From NCBI RefSeq assembly GCF_014203395.1, contig NZ_JACHIW010000003.1, positions 124,001-188,000 of the forward strand: 64,000 bases of DNA, given 5' to 3'. Below, piece by piece: positions 51,508 through 60,231 of this stretch. A program made the position numbers and the translations under genes. The DNA comes from Saccharopolyspora phatthalungensis. GTDB lineage: Bacteria; Actinomycetota; Actinomycetes; Mycobacteriales; Pseudonocardiaceae. The stretch's first letter is position 1. Each line of letters opens with the position of its first letter. A model generated the notes under the pieces. That model made no database searches and was not told where the DNA came from. It worked only from the letters and a program-made list of their open reading frames with translations.

Positions 51508-52536
51508 TGCCCGGCCTCTCTGTACGCCGCCGGCCCCGCGAGCAGCTGCAGGGCTTCCGCCTCCTCGGCGGTGCGCTGGGCTGGAACATCCGAAACCCGC
51601 ACCGACCGACCGGTGACCTGTGCCAGGTCAGTCGCGCTGAGCACCCGGACGACCTCCAGGCCGCTCCGACCGGAGGTGTTGGGGGTTGGCCGGTGCGTAC
51701 GCAGTCGATGAAATGGGTGTCCTGCACGAGCAGCGGCTCGCGGAAAACCACGTGCGGCGAGACGATGTCGCCGGAGCGGTAGGTGACCGGCATCGCGTGC
51801 ACGTCCGCCGGATCGTCGAGGCCGGGCGAGTCCACGCCGATGTCATAGACGCGGATCCGGTCCTCATCGGACGTGTCGTCGTAGACCGCCATCTTGTGGT
51901 CGCCGACGACCGTCACGCGGCGGACCTTCTGTGGATTGAGCCAGCTGACGTGGACGAAGGCGTAGGTCCCGGACTTCTCCAGCTCCAGGCGCACGTGCGC
52001 CACGTCCGCGTGTCGTCCGTCGACGTGATGATGGGCCCACGTGGTGACCGACGCCGGAGTTTCACCCATCAGGAACGAGATGATCGAAAGGTCGTGCGGT
52101 GCGAGGTCCCAAATGACGTTCACATCCCGTTGGTAGAGACCGAGGTTCAGCCGCGCGGTGTCGATGTAGAGCACCCGTCCCAGATCACCGGAGTCGATGA
52201 TCTCCTTGAGTTTCCACACGGCGGCGTTGTACTCGAAGGTGTGACCGGTCATGAGCACCACGCCACGCTCATCAGCGGTGTCGACGAGTCTTCGGGCGTC
52301 CTCGATCGAGGTCGCCAGCGGCTTTTCGACGAGGGTGTGCTTTCCGGCGAGCACGGAGCGCAGCGCGATCTGTGCGTGCGAGCACGGCGGGGTTGCCACC
52401 ACCACCGCCTGCACGCTGGGGAGAACCTCGTCTAGGGAGCACGCGGTGCCCGCCGCCGGGAAGTTTCGGCGGGCCTCGGCCAGCCGACCGAGATCCCGAT
52501 CGACGACCACCGCCTTCACTCCGGGCAACGTGCTGA

Positions 52537-53564
52537 GAGGCTGTTGGGTATGTGAGTGATTACGCTGCGAGATGGGTCTCCACGGTGAGTCGGCGGGCGG
52601 CTTCGCGTTCGGTGGTGTTGGACCACTGGACGGTCTGGCCGGCCAGCCGGGTGGCCATGAGGCGGATCATCGCGAGCTTGATCATGGTTTCGGAGTTGAC
52701 GGTCCGGCGTTCGTAGTCTCGTGCGAGGCGGCGATGACGGATCAGCCACCCAAAAGTTCGTTCGACCACCCACCTGCGCGGTAGCACCTGGAACCCCTTG
52801 ACATCGTCGCTGCGTTTGACGATTTCCAGTACCAGTCCGAGTTTTTCCTTCGCCCAGGCCAGTAGGCCGTTGACGATGGAGTTGGCGTATCCGCCATCGG
52901 CCCAGACCAGCGCGATCGAGGGGAACCGGGCGGCCAGGCGTTGCAGGATCTCCCGCCCGCCGACGCGGTCCTGGACCGACGCGGAGGTGACCATGACGAC
53001 CAGCAGCAGGCCGAGGGTGTCCACGATCAGGTGCCGTTTGCGGCCTGTCGTTTTCTTGCCCATATCGAACCCGCGCGCTTGGCCGCCCTCACTGCTTTTG
53101 ATGGACTGGGCATCGAGCACCGCCGCCGACGGGTCCGCCTGGCGCCCGGCCTGGATACGGACCTGATCGCGCAGCGCGTCGTGAACACGGTCGATGGTGC
53201 CGTCAGCCGCCCAGGTCCGAAACCAGCGGTAGGCGGCGTCCCAGGGCAGCAGATCGCGGGGAATCATCCGCCACTGACAGCCCGAGCGCAGCACGAAGAA
53301 GACCGCGTCCAGCACCAGACGATCGCCGTATCTCCTTGCGGCACCGCCCTTTCGGCGGTCTCGTACCGGCATCAACGGTTCCAGGACCGCCCACACCTCA
53401 TCGGTCAGACTGGACGGATAACATGAGCGGCGATCATCCCCGCCGGTATCGCAGTTGCACACACAACCAGATGACGGCGGGGATGATCTTTTGGTCTTCC
53501 CGACACGCCAACTATGATCAACATCACGTGGCGCTACGTGCCCACCCGGTTACCCAACAGTCTC
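52537..53564 (-). mobile_element. IS5-family insertion sequence (1028 bp), intact
   Basis: Ends are GAGGCTGTTGGGTA (52537-52550) and its near-perfect inverse TACCCAACAGTCTC (53551-53564), 13 of 14 matching. The flanking TGA at 52534-52536 and 53565-53567 is a 3-bp target duplication of TNA type, as made by IS1031-group IS5 elements. A single 300-residue transposase fills it. The element interrupts the oxidoreductase gene. Confidence 0.92.
52560..53462 (-). CDS. IS5 family transposase
   Basis: 300 residues. N-terminal SLTDEVWAVLEPLMPVRDRR and GCQWRMIPRDLLPWDAAYRW are typical of IS5/DUF4096 transposases. The DDE triad can be placed at Asp in AAVLDAQSIKSSEGG, Asp in ALVWADGGYANS and Glu in RRWVVERTFGWLIRHRRLAR. 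The reading frame is full-length and undamaged, so the element may still be active. Confidence 0.93.
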   Translation of the reverse strand: MCNCDTGGDDRRSCYPSSLTDEVWAVLEPLMPVRDRRKGGAARRYGDRLVLDAVFFVLRSGCQWRMIPRDLLPWDAAYRWFRTWAADGTIDRVHDALRDQVRIQAGRQADPSAAVLDAQSIKSSEGGQARGFDMGKKTTGRKRHLIVDTLGLLLVVMVTSASVQDRVGGREILQRLAARFPSIALVWADGGYANSIVNGLLAWAKEKLGLVLEIVKRSDDVKGFQVLPRRWVVERTFGWLIRHRRLARDYERRTVNSETMIKLAMIRLMATRLAGQTVQWSNTTEREAARRLTVETHLAA

Positions 53565-53640
53565 TGAGAACGCGCATGTGCTTGGAACCCCAGTAGCCAT
53601 AACCCACTACCGCAACGCGCACGCTGTCCGTTCGAGCCAT

Positions 53641-54148
53641 GAAAGCCTCCAGAAACGGGGTTGGGAAGCAACTGGGATCCGGTGAGACATCGTTGAACTT
53701 CATCCGGAACTCTGCTTGTTTGGCAATACCAAAGTGGATGCGCACCATCGATTCGTCGCACAGCGTCAGCGCGGTACTGCCTAACGGAGCGGAGGCGAAC
53801 ATCTGATGGGGAAGCGGTGTCGTCACCTGCGCGTTTGACTGCGGGAGCATAAAGTGACCACGATGGCAGAAGGTGAGCTATCTTCGCGGAATAGCTGCAG
53901 GTATCCTGTGTGGACAGACACGATCTTCTTGCCAAAAAACTGGAAATCGCAGCCTGATCGAGTGACGTAGAGCTGCCGCTAGCAGAATGCGGAGCGGACG
54001 AATGGCAGTGAGAGCGCAGCGAACACTAGCGCCGCACATCCGGTGGCCCGCTTGTTGGCGGAACCACCGAACGAGTACACACGATTACCGGACCGTCCAT
54101 ATGGTGACGCGGCAGGCGGCTCTCGTGGCGGCAGGGGAGAATCGCATC
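53641..54148. other. Upstream region of the polysaccharide operon and the GH18-like gene
   Basis: About 500 bases between divergent genes, presumably holding both promoters. It is more AT-rich than the surroundings, especially 53690-53960. I see no clear operator. Open frames on either strand have no recognisable content. Confidence 0.45.
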
Positions 54149-55117
54149 ATGCCGAAGATGCGCGCGCTTTTCATGACCCTCGTGATCGGTTGGGCGTTCA
54201 TCTCGTGCGGAGCGCACGGCGACAGCGCTTCCCGGAGCACGGCCGCGGTGACTTCAGCGCCGTATTTTTTCTTCGGGTGGGGCAACCCCCCCGACCCGGT
54301 TGCGGTGATGAAGGAAACTGGCGTCAAGGCGTTCACTCTTGCTTTCATCCTGTCCGGTAATGGCTGTGATCCCGCATGGGACGCCGAACGTCCGCTGGAC
54401 GGCCACGATGCCACTCAGATCAAAAGAATCCGCGATGCGGGCGGTGACGTCGCCGTATCCATGGGGGGCAGCGCCCAGGAGGGACGAAAGCTGGGCGAGG
54501 TTTGCCCGAACGAGCAGTCCCTGGCGGACGCGTACCAGAAGGTCATCGACGCCTACCAGCTCAAAGCGATCGACGTGAACATCGAGAAGGGCGAATTCAA
54601 ATCCCCTGAAGCGCAAGACCGCGAACTCGGCGCGCTGAAGATCCTCAAGCAGCGCAACCCGGAGCTGAAGACGACCCTCGCATTCCCCACGGAACGTACC
54701 GGCCCGAGCGACTTCGGCAAGCGGCTCATCCGACGAGCGTACGAAATCGGCGCCGGCATCGATGTCTTCACGATCATGCCGTTCAATTTCGGGGGCACCG
54801 ACATGACCCGCGATACGATCTCGGCCACCGAAGGGCTCGTGTCGGAGATCGCCAGCATCTTCGGAATACCGATCGAAGAGGCGTACCGCAAGGCCGGCAT
54901 TTCGTCTAAGAACGGTGGGCTCGAGGAAACCGTGTGGTTGAAGGACTTCTACAATTTCCTGGACTACGCCAACCTCCGACGCCTTGGCCGATTCACCTTC
55001 TGGGCGGTCAACCGCGACCGGCCCGGCGACCCGAGTCATGACGCGGGGAGCGGGATCCCCCAGTTCGACTGGGACTTCACCAAGGTCGTAGCTCGCTACC
55101 ACTCCACGGAGCCCTGA
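54149..55117 (+). CDS. GH18-like (chitinase-fold) secreted lipoprotein
   Basis: 322 residues from ATG 54149, preceded by AGGGGAGA. The N-terminus is a short lipoprotein-like signal (ALFMTLVIGWAFISCG). The body resembles bacterial GH18 proteins: GVKAFTLAFILSGNGCDPAW, GGDVAVSMGGSAQEG, and KAIDVNIEKGEF at the position of the DxxDxDxE catalytic motif. The final Glu acid is kept but the middle Asp is Asn. A Tyr/Asn-rich TIMPFNFGG strand follows, as in the family. It may cleave or only bind a GlcNAc-type polymer outside the cell, possibly linked to the neighbouring polysaccharide genes. Confidence 0.7.
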   Translation: MPKMRALFMTLVIGWAFISCGAHGDSASRSTAAVTSAPYFFFGWGNPPDPVAVMKETGVKAFTLAFILSGNGCDPAWDAERPLDGHDATQIKRIRDAGGDVAVSMGGSAQEGRKLGEVCPNEQSLADAYQKVIDAYQLKAIDVNIEKGEFKSPEAQDRELGALKILKQRNPELKTTLAFPTERTGPSDFGKRLIRRAYEIGAGIDVFTIMPFNFGGTDMTRDTISATEGLVSEIASIFGIPIEEAYRKAGISSKNGGLEETVWLKDFYNFLDYANLRRLGRFTFWAVNRDRPGDPSHDAGSGIPQFDWDFTKVVARYHSTEP

Positions 55118-55198
55118 TCGGTCCGGTCCGAGAACCACAGAACCGAATCTGCTCGTGTCACAAAGGCTTGCTGATTGAACGGTCCGGGAGGTCGGACG

Positions 55199-56581
55199 AT
55201 GTCTCTGCTCCGTCTGCACACCGCCTTGCGCCCGCGCGTGGTCTCAGCCGTTACGCGCGGCGTTGTGGAGCCCGTTCTTCGGGCACCCTATCTGAGCACC
55301 GCCCGATGGTTGCCAGAGTTCTTCACGTGGCCTGAGCAAAAGCGGCGAGCTTGGCAATGGGGCCGGTTGCGCGCTGTCTTGCGGCACGCGCAGGAAGAGG
55401 TGCCGTACTACCGTGACGTGCTGGCCGGGCGGAACGTGGATGGGGTGGACCTCGCCGAGCTCCCCGTGATAGACAAGGCGAAGATGCGGCTATGCATGGA
55501 CAATTTCTTGAGCCGGGGATGGCGAGACATTCCGCACATCGCCAAGAAGACCGGTGGAAGCACCGGCGACCCGTTCCAGTACCCGCTCGACAAGCGCGCC
55601 TGGACGCACATCTACGCGGCGAACCTGTACTTCTGGGAACGCACCGGCTACCGCTACGGGGACCGCCTGGTAATGGTGGGTTCTCCGCCCTCATTGCAGT
55701 CCGCGAGCGAGGGTGTGAAGTCTCGCTTGCGCGCTCGCTTGGAGGGGCGCGTGGTCTCCGCAGCGGGATGCCGCATCGACCCGGAGACGAGCCTGGAACG
55801 CGCGCTCACCGCCGGGCGCGCGGGGGGAGTGCTCTGGTACGGATACGCGAGCCATGTCGCAGCGATGGCCGACGCCGTACTGGAATCCCGTGTGCGCGTG
55901 CCCTCGCCGAAGGCGATCATCACGACGGCTGAGCTGTTGTTCCCGACCTGGCGCGAGCGCATCGAGCAAGCCTTCGAGGCGCCACTGCGCGACCAATACG
56001 GGTGCAACGACGGCGGCATCATGTCGCAAGAATGCTCACACGGTCGGCTTCACCTCGCCGAGAACGTATCGATCGTAGAGATCCTCGACCACGCTGGACG
56101 CCGGTGTCCACCGGGTGAGGAGGGTGACGTGGTCGTGACGAACCTGCACGCCCGGACGCTGCCCTTCCTGCGGTACCGGATCGGGGACCGGGCCGTGCTG
56201 GGCGCGGGGACATGTCCATGTGGCACGGAAGGTACGTTCCTGGAGCGGGTGGTCGGTCGGCAGGGCGACAGTTTGCAATTGCCGAACGGCAAGCACATTT
56301 CCATGCACGCGCTCGGAAAATGCTTGTTCGGTGCCCGTCACGTGCGTCGCTACCAGTTCGTCCAGCCGGATCCCCGTCGCGTCCAAGTGCGTCTGGAGGC
56401 CGAACCGGGTTTCGACGAGGATGAGCGCTCGATGATAATCGGCGAGGTCCGACGCCTGGTGGGCAGCATAGTCGATGTCGACCTGACGACCGACGAGCCG
56501 ATGGAACGCACTCGGGGCGGCAAACATCGCGTAGTCGTGCGGACCTTCGACGGGGAACCGGGTCAGCCGATGGTCTGGTAG
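55199..56581 (+). CDS. CapK/PaaK-like adenylate-forming enzyme
   Basis: 460 residues. Family blocks: LRHAQEEVPYYRDVLAG near 65, the P-loop-like KKTGGSTGDPFQYPLDKRAW near 115, AIITTAELLFPTWRERIEQA near 240, YGCNDGGIMSQECSHGRLHL near 265 and the hinge FLRYRIGDRAVLGAGTCPCG near 325. CapK homologues are found in capsule loci and are related to phenylacetate-CoA ligase; they probably activate an acid for transfer to a polysaccharide. GGGAGG lies eight bases upstream of ATG 55199. Its position beside the exopolysaccharide cluster supports such a role. Confidence 0.82.
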   Translation: MSLLRLHTALRPRVVSAVTRGVVEPVLRAPYLSTARWLPEFFTWPEQKRRAWQWGRLRAVLRHAQEEVPYYRDVLAGRNVDGVDLAELPVIDKAKMRLCMDNFLSRGWRDIPHIAKKTGGSTGDPFQYPLDKRAWTHIYAANLYFWERTGYRYGDRLVMVGSPPSLQSASEGVKSRLRARLEGRVVSAAGCRIDPETSLERALTAGRAGGVLWYGYASHVAAMADAVLESRVRVPSPKAIITTAELLFPTWRERIEQAFEAPLRDQYGCNDGGIMSQECSHGRLHLAENVSIVEILDHAGRRCPPGEEGDVVVTNLHARTLPFLRYRIGDRAVLGAGTCPCGTEGTFLERVVGRQGDSLQLPNGKHISMHALGKCLFGARHVRRYQFVQPDPRRVQVRLEAEPGFDEDERSMIIGEVRRLVGSIVDVDLTTDEPMERTRGGKHRVVVRTFDGEPGQPMVW

Positions 56582-56790
56582 ATCCAGTCCTGGTACCTGG
56601 TCGCGTCGGTGTAGACGGACGGGCCCATGCCGCACACCGGGACGACGCCGCCGAGTCGGCTGGTGACCCCGGTCAGTCGCCAGCCGTCGGGGCCGCCCTC
56701 CAACTGGGGGCCGCCCGAGTCGCCGAAGCAGCGCTCGTCAGTAGTTCCTGGCTGCCGGTGCAGATCTCGGTCTGAACGTCAATCCGGCTC
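56563..56790 (-). pseudogene. Trypsin-like serine protease, C-terminal fragment
   Basis: Minus-strand reading gives TDERCFGDSGGPQLEGGPDG, the catalytic-serine block GDSGGP, then WRLTGVTSRLGGVVPVCGMG, PSVYTDATRYQDWIYQTIG and stop at 56563. Just upstream in another frame is DVQTEICTGSQELL, the preceding strand, so a frameshift lies near 56755. Everything before that is gone, replaced by the transposase fragment. The His and Asp of the triad are absent. Its end overlaps the CapK-like gene by 19 bases. Confidence 0.75.
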
Positions 56791-57366
56791 ACCCAGAATT
56801 AGAACCATCACGGCCAAACTGCCCAACAGCGTGGGCCGGGTCCAAGCCATCCACAGCACCTCGGCCTCTGGGATCCACGCCTCGTCCACGGCGGCCGCGC
56901 CCCGCTGGCGAGGCAGGACGGCCGTGACTCGCGCGCGCATCCGGTCCTTCAGGTACGGCTCGTCGGTCAGGCCCCAGCGCGCCAGGTTCTGGCCCACGGT
57001 CACCGGGCTGAGCAGGATGCCGTGCTCGCGGTTGATCAGTTCGGCGACGGCGTGCCGACTCCACAGTGCGTGGGACAGGCCGTGCCGGTCGGGGGTACCG
57101 GCGACGATCTTCTTGATCGTCCGCGCTTGCTGTGCCGGGGAAAGGGCGAGCTGCTGGCCTGGCCGCCGACCGCGAACCCTGGAGCGAAAGGATTCTTCGC
57201 CCCTCAGCCGATAGGCCCGCACCCATGCCCCGACCGTCTTGCGGGACACGCCGAGCAGGCGTGCCACCTCGGCTTGGGACACACCTGACTCGACCGCGGC
57301 GACGGCCCGACGACGTAGTTCTTCCAGCGCTTCAGGGGAGAGACTGCGCGCGTCACGTGTTGTCAT
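56779..57366 (-). pseudogene. IS630-type transposase, C-terminally truncated
   Basis: 195 residues from ATG 57366. The N-terminal half is a homeodomain-like HTH (VSQAEVARLLGVSRKTVGAW) followed by a basic linker (RVRGRRPGQQLALSPAQQAR) and a second HTH (GILLSPVTVGQNLARWGLT), as in IS630 transposases. The DDE catalytic core has only its first strand (AAVDEAWIPEAEVLWMAW); the other two acidic residues are missing. The truncation point abuts the trypsin fragment. Terminal repeats cannot be found. Confidence 0.75.
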
Positions 57367-57575
57367 CGTGCTCAAGCCAAGAATGTTGCAGGACGTTCGG
57401 TTCAAGCGAAACATCGTTGAAGGAAGGGCTGATCATTTCCCGTGGGCGAACGGCCGGTGTGACCAAATTTCCGAAAAACGGGTCATCTGTCGGGCGGCGT
57501 GAACGGTGCCCATTTCGGCGGCAGGGGTAGTAGGCGCGATCTCTTAGGCGTTGAGCACTGTGGACGATCCCTGCT

Positions 57576-58622
57576 GTGTCGCGCGGAGCGTGCGGAGCGA
57601 CGGCCCGAGGTGAACGTGGTTGCCGCAGCGGTCGTGGACGCACCTGTGACCTGCGGTTTACCGCGAAACTTACCGTCACCGGGGCCAGCCTCGGTAGCTT
57701 TCTCGACAAACGAGTGCTGCGCAATCCCAACGGCACCGCGGCGATCACCGACCCCAGCGAAGACTGCATCTACAGTGACCGAACCCTGCGCGGGATCATG
57801 CGGGCGATGGTTCTGGACAACCTCAGCCAGGACGGGTTCATGCTGCCGTTGGACCTGCCTGCAACCGAGACCGGCACCGCGACCCGCACCTACTACGGCT
57901 ACGAATTGACGACCGTGTGGGAACGCATGCAGGATCTCACCAACGTCATCGACGGGCCGGAGTTTGACTTCCAGCCGTATTTCGTCTCCGGCACCAACAT
58001 GGTCCGCTGGCAGATGCTCATCGGCGGCCCACTGCTGGGCAACCAGCAAACCACGGCCGTGTGGGACTACGGCGGCGCGCTCGGCTCCATTGACGTCGAT
58101 GTCAACGGCTCGACTTCACCGGCCGCCCGGGTATGGGTCAAAGGATCGGGAACCGACCGCAGCCTCCTGACCGGCTACGCCGAAGACACATCGTTGGTAC
58201 AGCAGGGATTCCCGCCGATCGACTACGTAGACAGCGAACACACCTCCGCTACCGAGCAGTCCACGCTGGAGGACTATGCGGACGCCGACCTGGCCGCGTT
58301 CCGATTTCCCACCGAACAGTGGACCTGCTCTGTGCGGATCGACGGTGCCCGCTTCCAGGAAACCGGCGTGGAGATCTCGCCCGCGCTGGGGAACTGGCAA
58401 CTGGGCGACGCACCCACCTTCTACGTTTCCGGGCACCCGTGGCTCCCGGACGGCGGTTACCGACGCCGCATCATCGGCTTCTCCGGTGACGGCCCCGAGC
58501 ACGTGAAGCTGAAATTCGACGAGACCAGCCAATCCGCAACACCTACCCCGCCCGGATCTCACGGGCTCAACGGTCGCTTGGAACGGCTGGAACGCCAGGT
58601 CTCCGAGCTGTCCCGCTCCTGA
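57576..58622 (+). CDS. Phage minor tail protein, 5'-truncated (siphovirus Gp37-like)
   Basis: 348 residues, but the first 25 are Arg/Gly/Cys-rich and look non-coding; homology-like sequence starts at about residue 27 (FTAKLTVTGASLGSFLDKRV). The body has DGPEFDFQPYFVSGTNMVRW and QMLIGGPLLGN, typical of actinophage tail proteins, and ends in a coiled stretch (LNGRLERLERQVSELSRS). About 100 N-terminal residues appear lost at the junction with the IS630 fragment. Small membrane and lysis genes follow as in a phage tail-lysis module. Confidence 0.65.
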   Translation: MSRGACGATARGERGCRSGRGRTCDLRFTAKLTVTGASLGSFLDKRVLRNPNGTAAITDPSEDCIYSDRTLRGIMRAMVLDNLSQDGFMLPLDLPATETGTATRTYYGYELTTVWERMQDLTNVIDGPEFDFQPYFVSGTNMVRWQMLIGGPLLGNQQTTAVWDYGGALGSIDVDVNGSTSPAARVWVKGSGTDRSLLTGYAEDTSLVQQGFPPIDYVDSEHTSATEQSTLEDYADADLAAFRFPTEQWTCSVRIDGARFQETGVEISPALGNWQLGDAPTFYVSGHPWLPDGGYRRRIIGFSGDGPEHVKLKFDETSQSATPTPPGSHGLNGRLERLERQVSELSRS

Positions 58623-58650
58623 GCACCCGCGCCTGGGGAGGTGACGGCGG

Positions 58651-58836
58651 ATGTTGCCCACCGGCCTGGCGCAAGCCGTCGTCGTGCTCGTGTGCGCCGT
58701 GTGGGCCGCGAACTTCGTGGCCCCGTTTTTCGTGCCGGGCTACGTATCTGATCCGCAGCTCAACCTCGTGTTCATGAGCATCGTCGGCGGCGCTCTGGCG
58801 TTGAGCCGAAGCCGCAGACGGGACGGTGACCAATGA
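58651..58836 (+). CDS. Small phage-associated membrane protein
   Basis: 61 residues with two hydrophobic helices (AQAVVVLVCAVWAANFVAPF and NLVFMSIVGGALALS) and a basic end. GGGGAGGTGA precedes the ATG and its stop overlaps the next start (ATGA). Size and place between tail and lysin genes suggest a holin-like or accessory lysis protein, unproven. Confidence 0.65.
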   Translation: MLPTGLAQAVVVLVCAVWAANFVAPFFVPGYVSDPQLNLVFMSIVGGALALSRSRRRDGDQ

Positions 58837-59318
58837 CGGTGGCATACCTGCTGAATTCCGTCGCCTGGTCGTTGGCCGGATTCCTGCTCGGCCTGCTCCT
58901 GGGACAGCTCGGCCGCGCAGTTCAGGATCTCGAAGAAGTGGTGGCAGTGACACACAAAACGACCCCGCCCAGCAGGCGGAGACGACCGTTGCTGACCTGG
59001 GAACGCGCAGCCGGGATCGTGGCGGTGCTCTCGGCCGTCACCCTCGTCACGGCCGCGACGTCGGCCTACCAACTCCAGCAGAAAACCGAGTTCCAAACCC
59101 GCTACAACGTGGCGCTGCGAAACCTGCTGGAAAGCCGCACCCAGGCCAACCAGCGAGTGCGCGACGCGCAGGCCGAGTTCATCGCCGCGCTGGCCGCGCC
59201 CAACCTCAACCCGCGTGACCCCGCGCTGCGTACGGCGCTGGACCGCTACCACGCCGCACTGGAAGCCGACCGCGCCGAGCATGCCCGCGTGCCCGTGCCC
59301 GAAGCCCCCGACTGTTAG
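58833..59318 (+). CDS. Phage-associated membrane protein with coiled coil
   Basis: 161 residues: one helix near 7-28 (SVAWSLAGFLLGLLLGQLGR), a second near 55-75 (GIVAVLSAVTLVTAATSAY), then a long helical domain (NLLESRTQANQRVRDAQAEF). The coupling ATGA links it to the preceding gene. Actinophage lysis modules often have such proteins between tail and endolysin genes. Exact role unknown. Confidence 0.6.
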   Translation: MTVAYLLNSVAWSLAGFLLGLLLGQLGRAVQDLEEVVAVTHKTTPPSRRRRPLLTWERAAGIVAVLSAVTLVTAATSAYQLQQKTEFQTRYNVALRNLLESRTQANQRVRDAQAEFIAALAAPNLNPRDPALRTALDRYHAALEADRAEHARVPVPEAPDC

Positions 59319-59330
59319 CGAGGTGATCGC

Positions 59331-59996
59331 ATGGCATGGCGCGTCGCCCGCTCGCTCGACGTTCTACTGAACCAGCTCAACGCCCGTTTCCCCAATCGTT
59401 CCAAGGTTTCCGATGGCTCGATCGGAGACGCCGCGCACGCTAGCACCGACAGCGACCACAACCCGTGGTACGGCCCCGGCATCGTCACGGCACGCGATTT
59501 CACGCACGATCCCAACGCCAGGGTGGACATTGGCCGGCTGTCCGACGAGCTGGTCGCCTCCCGTGACCCGCGGATCAAATACATCATCGCCAGCGGCCTG
59601 ATCCTGGATACCCGGCCGCAGTACAGCCCGTGGCGCTGGGTCCGCTACACCGGCAGCAACCCCCACACCAAGCACCTGCACCTGTCCGTGATGGACAGCC
59701 CCATCTGCGATGACACTCGGCCGTGGAACCTGCCCATGCTCGGCGGCACCACGACCCCGGGCACCGGAGGACGACTTGCAACCCGACGAACGCGCCGCCC
59801 TGTTCACAATCCAAAACGAACTGCTCGGCCCCCGAGGGCCGCAGGGGCAGATCCAAGGCTGGGGCACCACCAACGGACCCCGCACGGTCGTGGCGATGCT
59901 CGTGGATCTCGTCAACGCCGCATACGCGCCGATCCGCAGCGCGGTGCAGAACTCCGACTACGAAGCCCCGCCACGTCAGTACCTCGCCAACGCTGA
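59331..59996 (+). CDS. Phage endolysin, M15-like peptidase domain
   Basis: The first 142 residues are a peptidase domain with M15-type zinc residues: HASTDSDHNPWYGPG, VTARDFTHDP and the HxH of HTKHLHLSV. Such lysins cut the peptidoglycan peptide. After GGTTTPGTGG (about residue 144) the frame goes on for about 77 Arg-rich residues that mirror the next gene and are unlikely to be native. A base change probably removed the true end, or the frame should pass into the domain encoded at 59776. GAGGTGATCGC precedes ATG 59331. Confidence 0.7.
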   Translation: MAWRVARSLDVLLNQLNARFPNRSKVSDGSIGDAAHASTDSDHNPWYGPGIVTARDFTHDPNARVDIGRLSDELVASRDPRIKYIIASGLILDTRPQYSPWRWVRYTGSNPHTKHLHLSVMDSPICDDTRPWNLPMLGGTTTPGTGGRLATRRTRRPVHNPKRTARPPRAAGADPRLGHHQRTPHGRGDARGSRQRRIRADPQRGAELRLRSPATSVPRQR

Positions 59997-60231
59997 CGCC
60001 TACGGCTACAACGCCGCCCAGCAGCTCGGTGCGCTCCTGGCAGCGTTCGATGCGCTGGCCGACGCCTACGCACAGCACCGCGACACCGATGCGGCAGGCA
60101 TCAAGGCAGCCGTGCGAGAAGCACTCCAGGAAGGCGTAGTCAGCGTTGACGTCAACATCTCGGGTCGTGCCCCGGACAACACGGTTGCCGACGACCGCGC
60201 CCAACTCGAACAGGAGGCGAGCCATGAGTGA
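59776..60231 (+). CDS. Lysin-associated protein (possible detached lysin linker domain)
   Basis: 151 residues from TTG 59776, which has GGAGG four bases upstream. It begins MQPDERAALFTIQNELLGPR and GPQGQIQGWGTTNGPRTVVA, like the QLTGPW-GGRTLVDAL linker domain found inside actinophage lysins, then becomes a helical region (LGALLAAFDALADAYAQHRD). Either an independent gene, or the second half of the lysin separated by a frameshift around 59765. Its stop overlaps the holin-like gene. Confidence 0.6.
   Translation: MQPDERAALFTIQNELLGPRGPQGQIQGWGTTNGPRTVVAMLVDLVNAAYAPIRSAVQNSDYEAPPRQYLANADAYGYNAAQQLGALLAAFDALADAYAQHRDTDAAGIKAAVREALQEGVVSVDVNISGRAPDNTVADDRAQLEQEASHE

Larger units (their letters stand above)
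51504..53640 (-). pseudogene. Gfo/Idh/MocA oxidoreductase (WbpB-like), split by an IS and frameshifted
   Basis: ATG 53640 opens MARTDSVRVAVVGYGYWGSK then HMRVL, the start of a Rossmann NAD site; it is cut at 53567 by an IS element. On the far side (52536 down) the gene resumes STLPGVKAVVVDRDLGRLAE and runs through VVVATPPCSHAQIA, LVEKPLATSIEDAR and WDLAPHDLSIISFL. Removing the IS and one TGA copy rejoins the frame exactly. A second lesion, one base lost in the G-run 51681-51685, shifts the last 60 residues; restoring it gives GQPPNTSGRSGLEVVRVLSA and a stop at 51504. The repaired protein would be 368 residues, normal for the family. It was the first gene of the operon and the presumed WbpB step. 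Confidence 0.9.

Noticed and set aside
52559..53526. Other frames inside the IS5 element as extra transposase genes
   Set aside because: The single 300-residue frame carries all DDE residues; the others are shadows.
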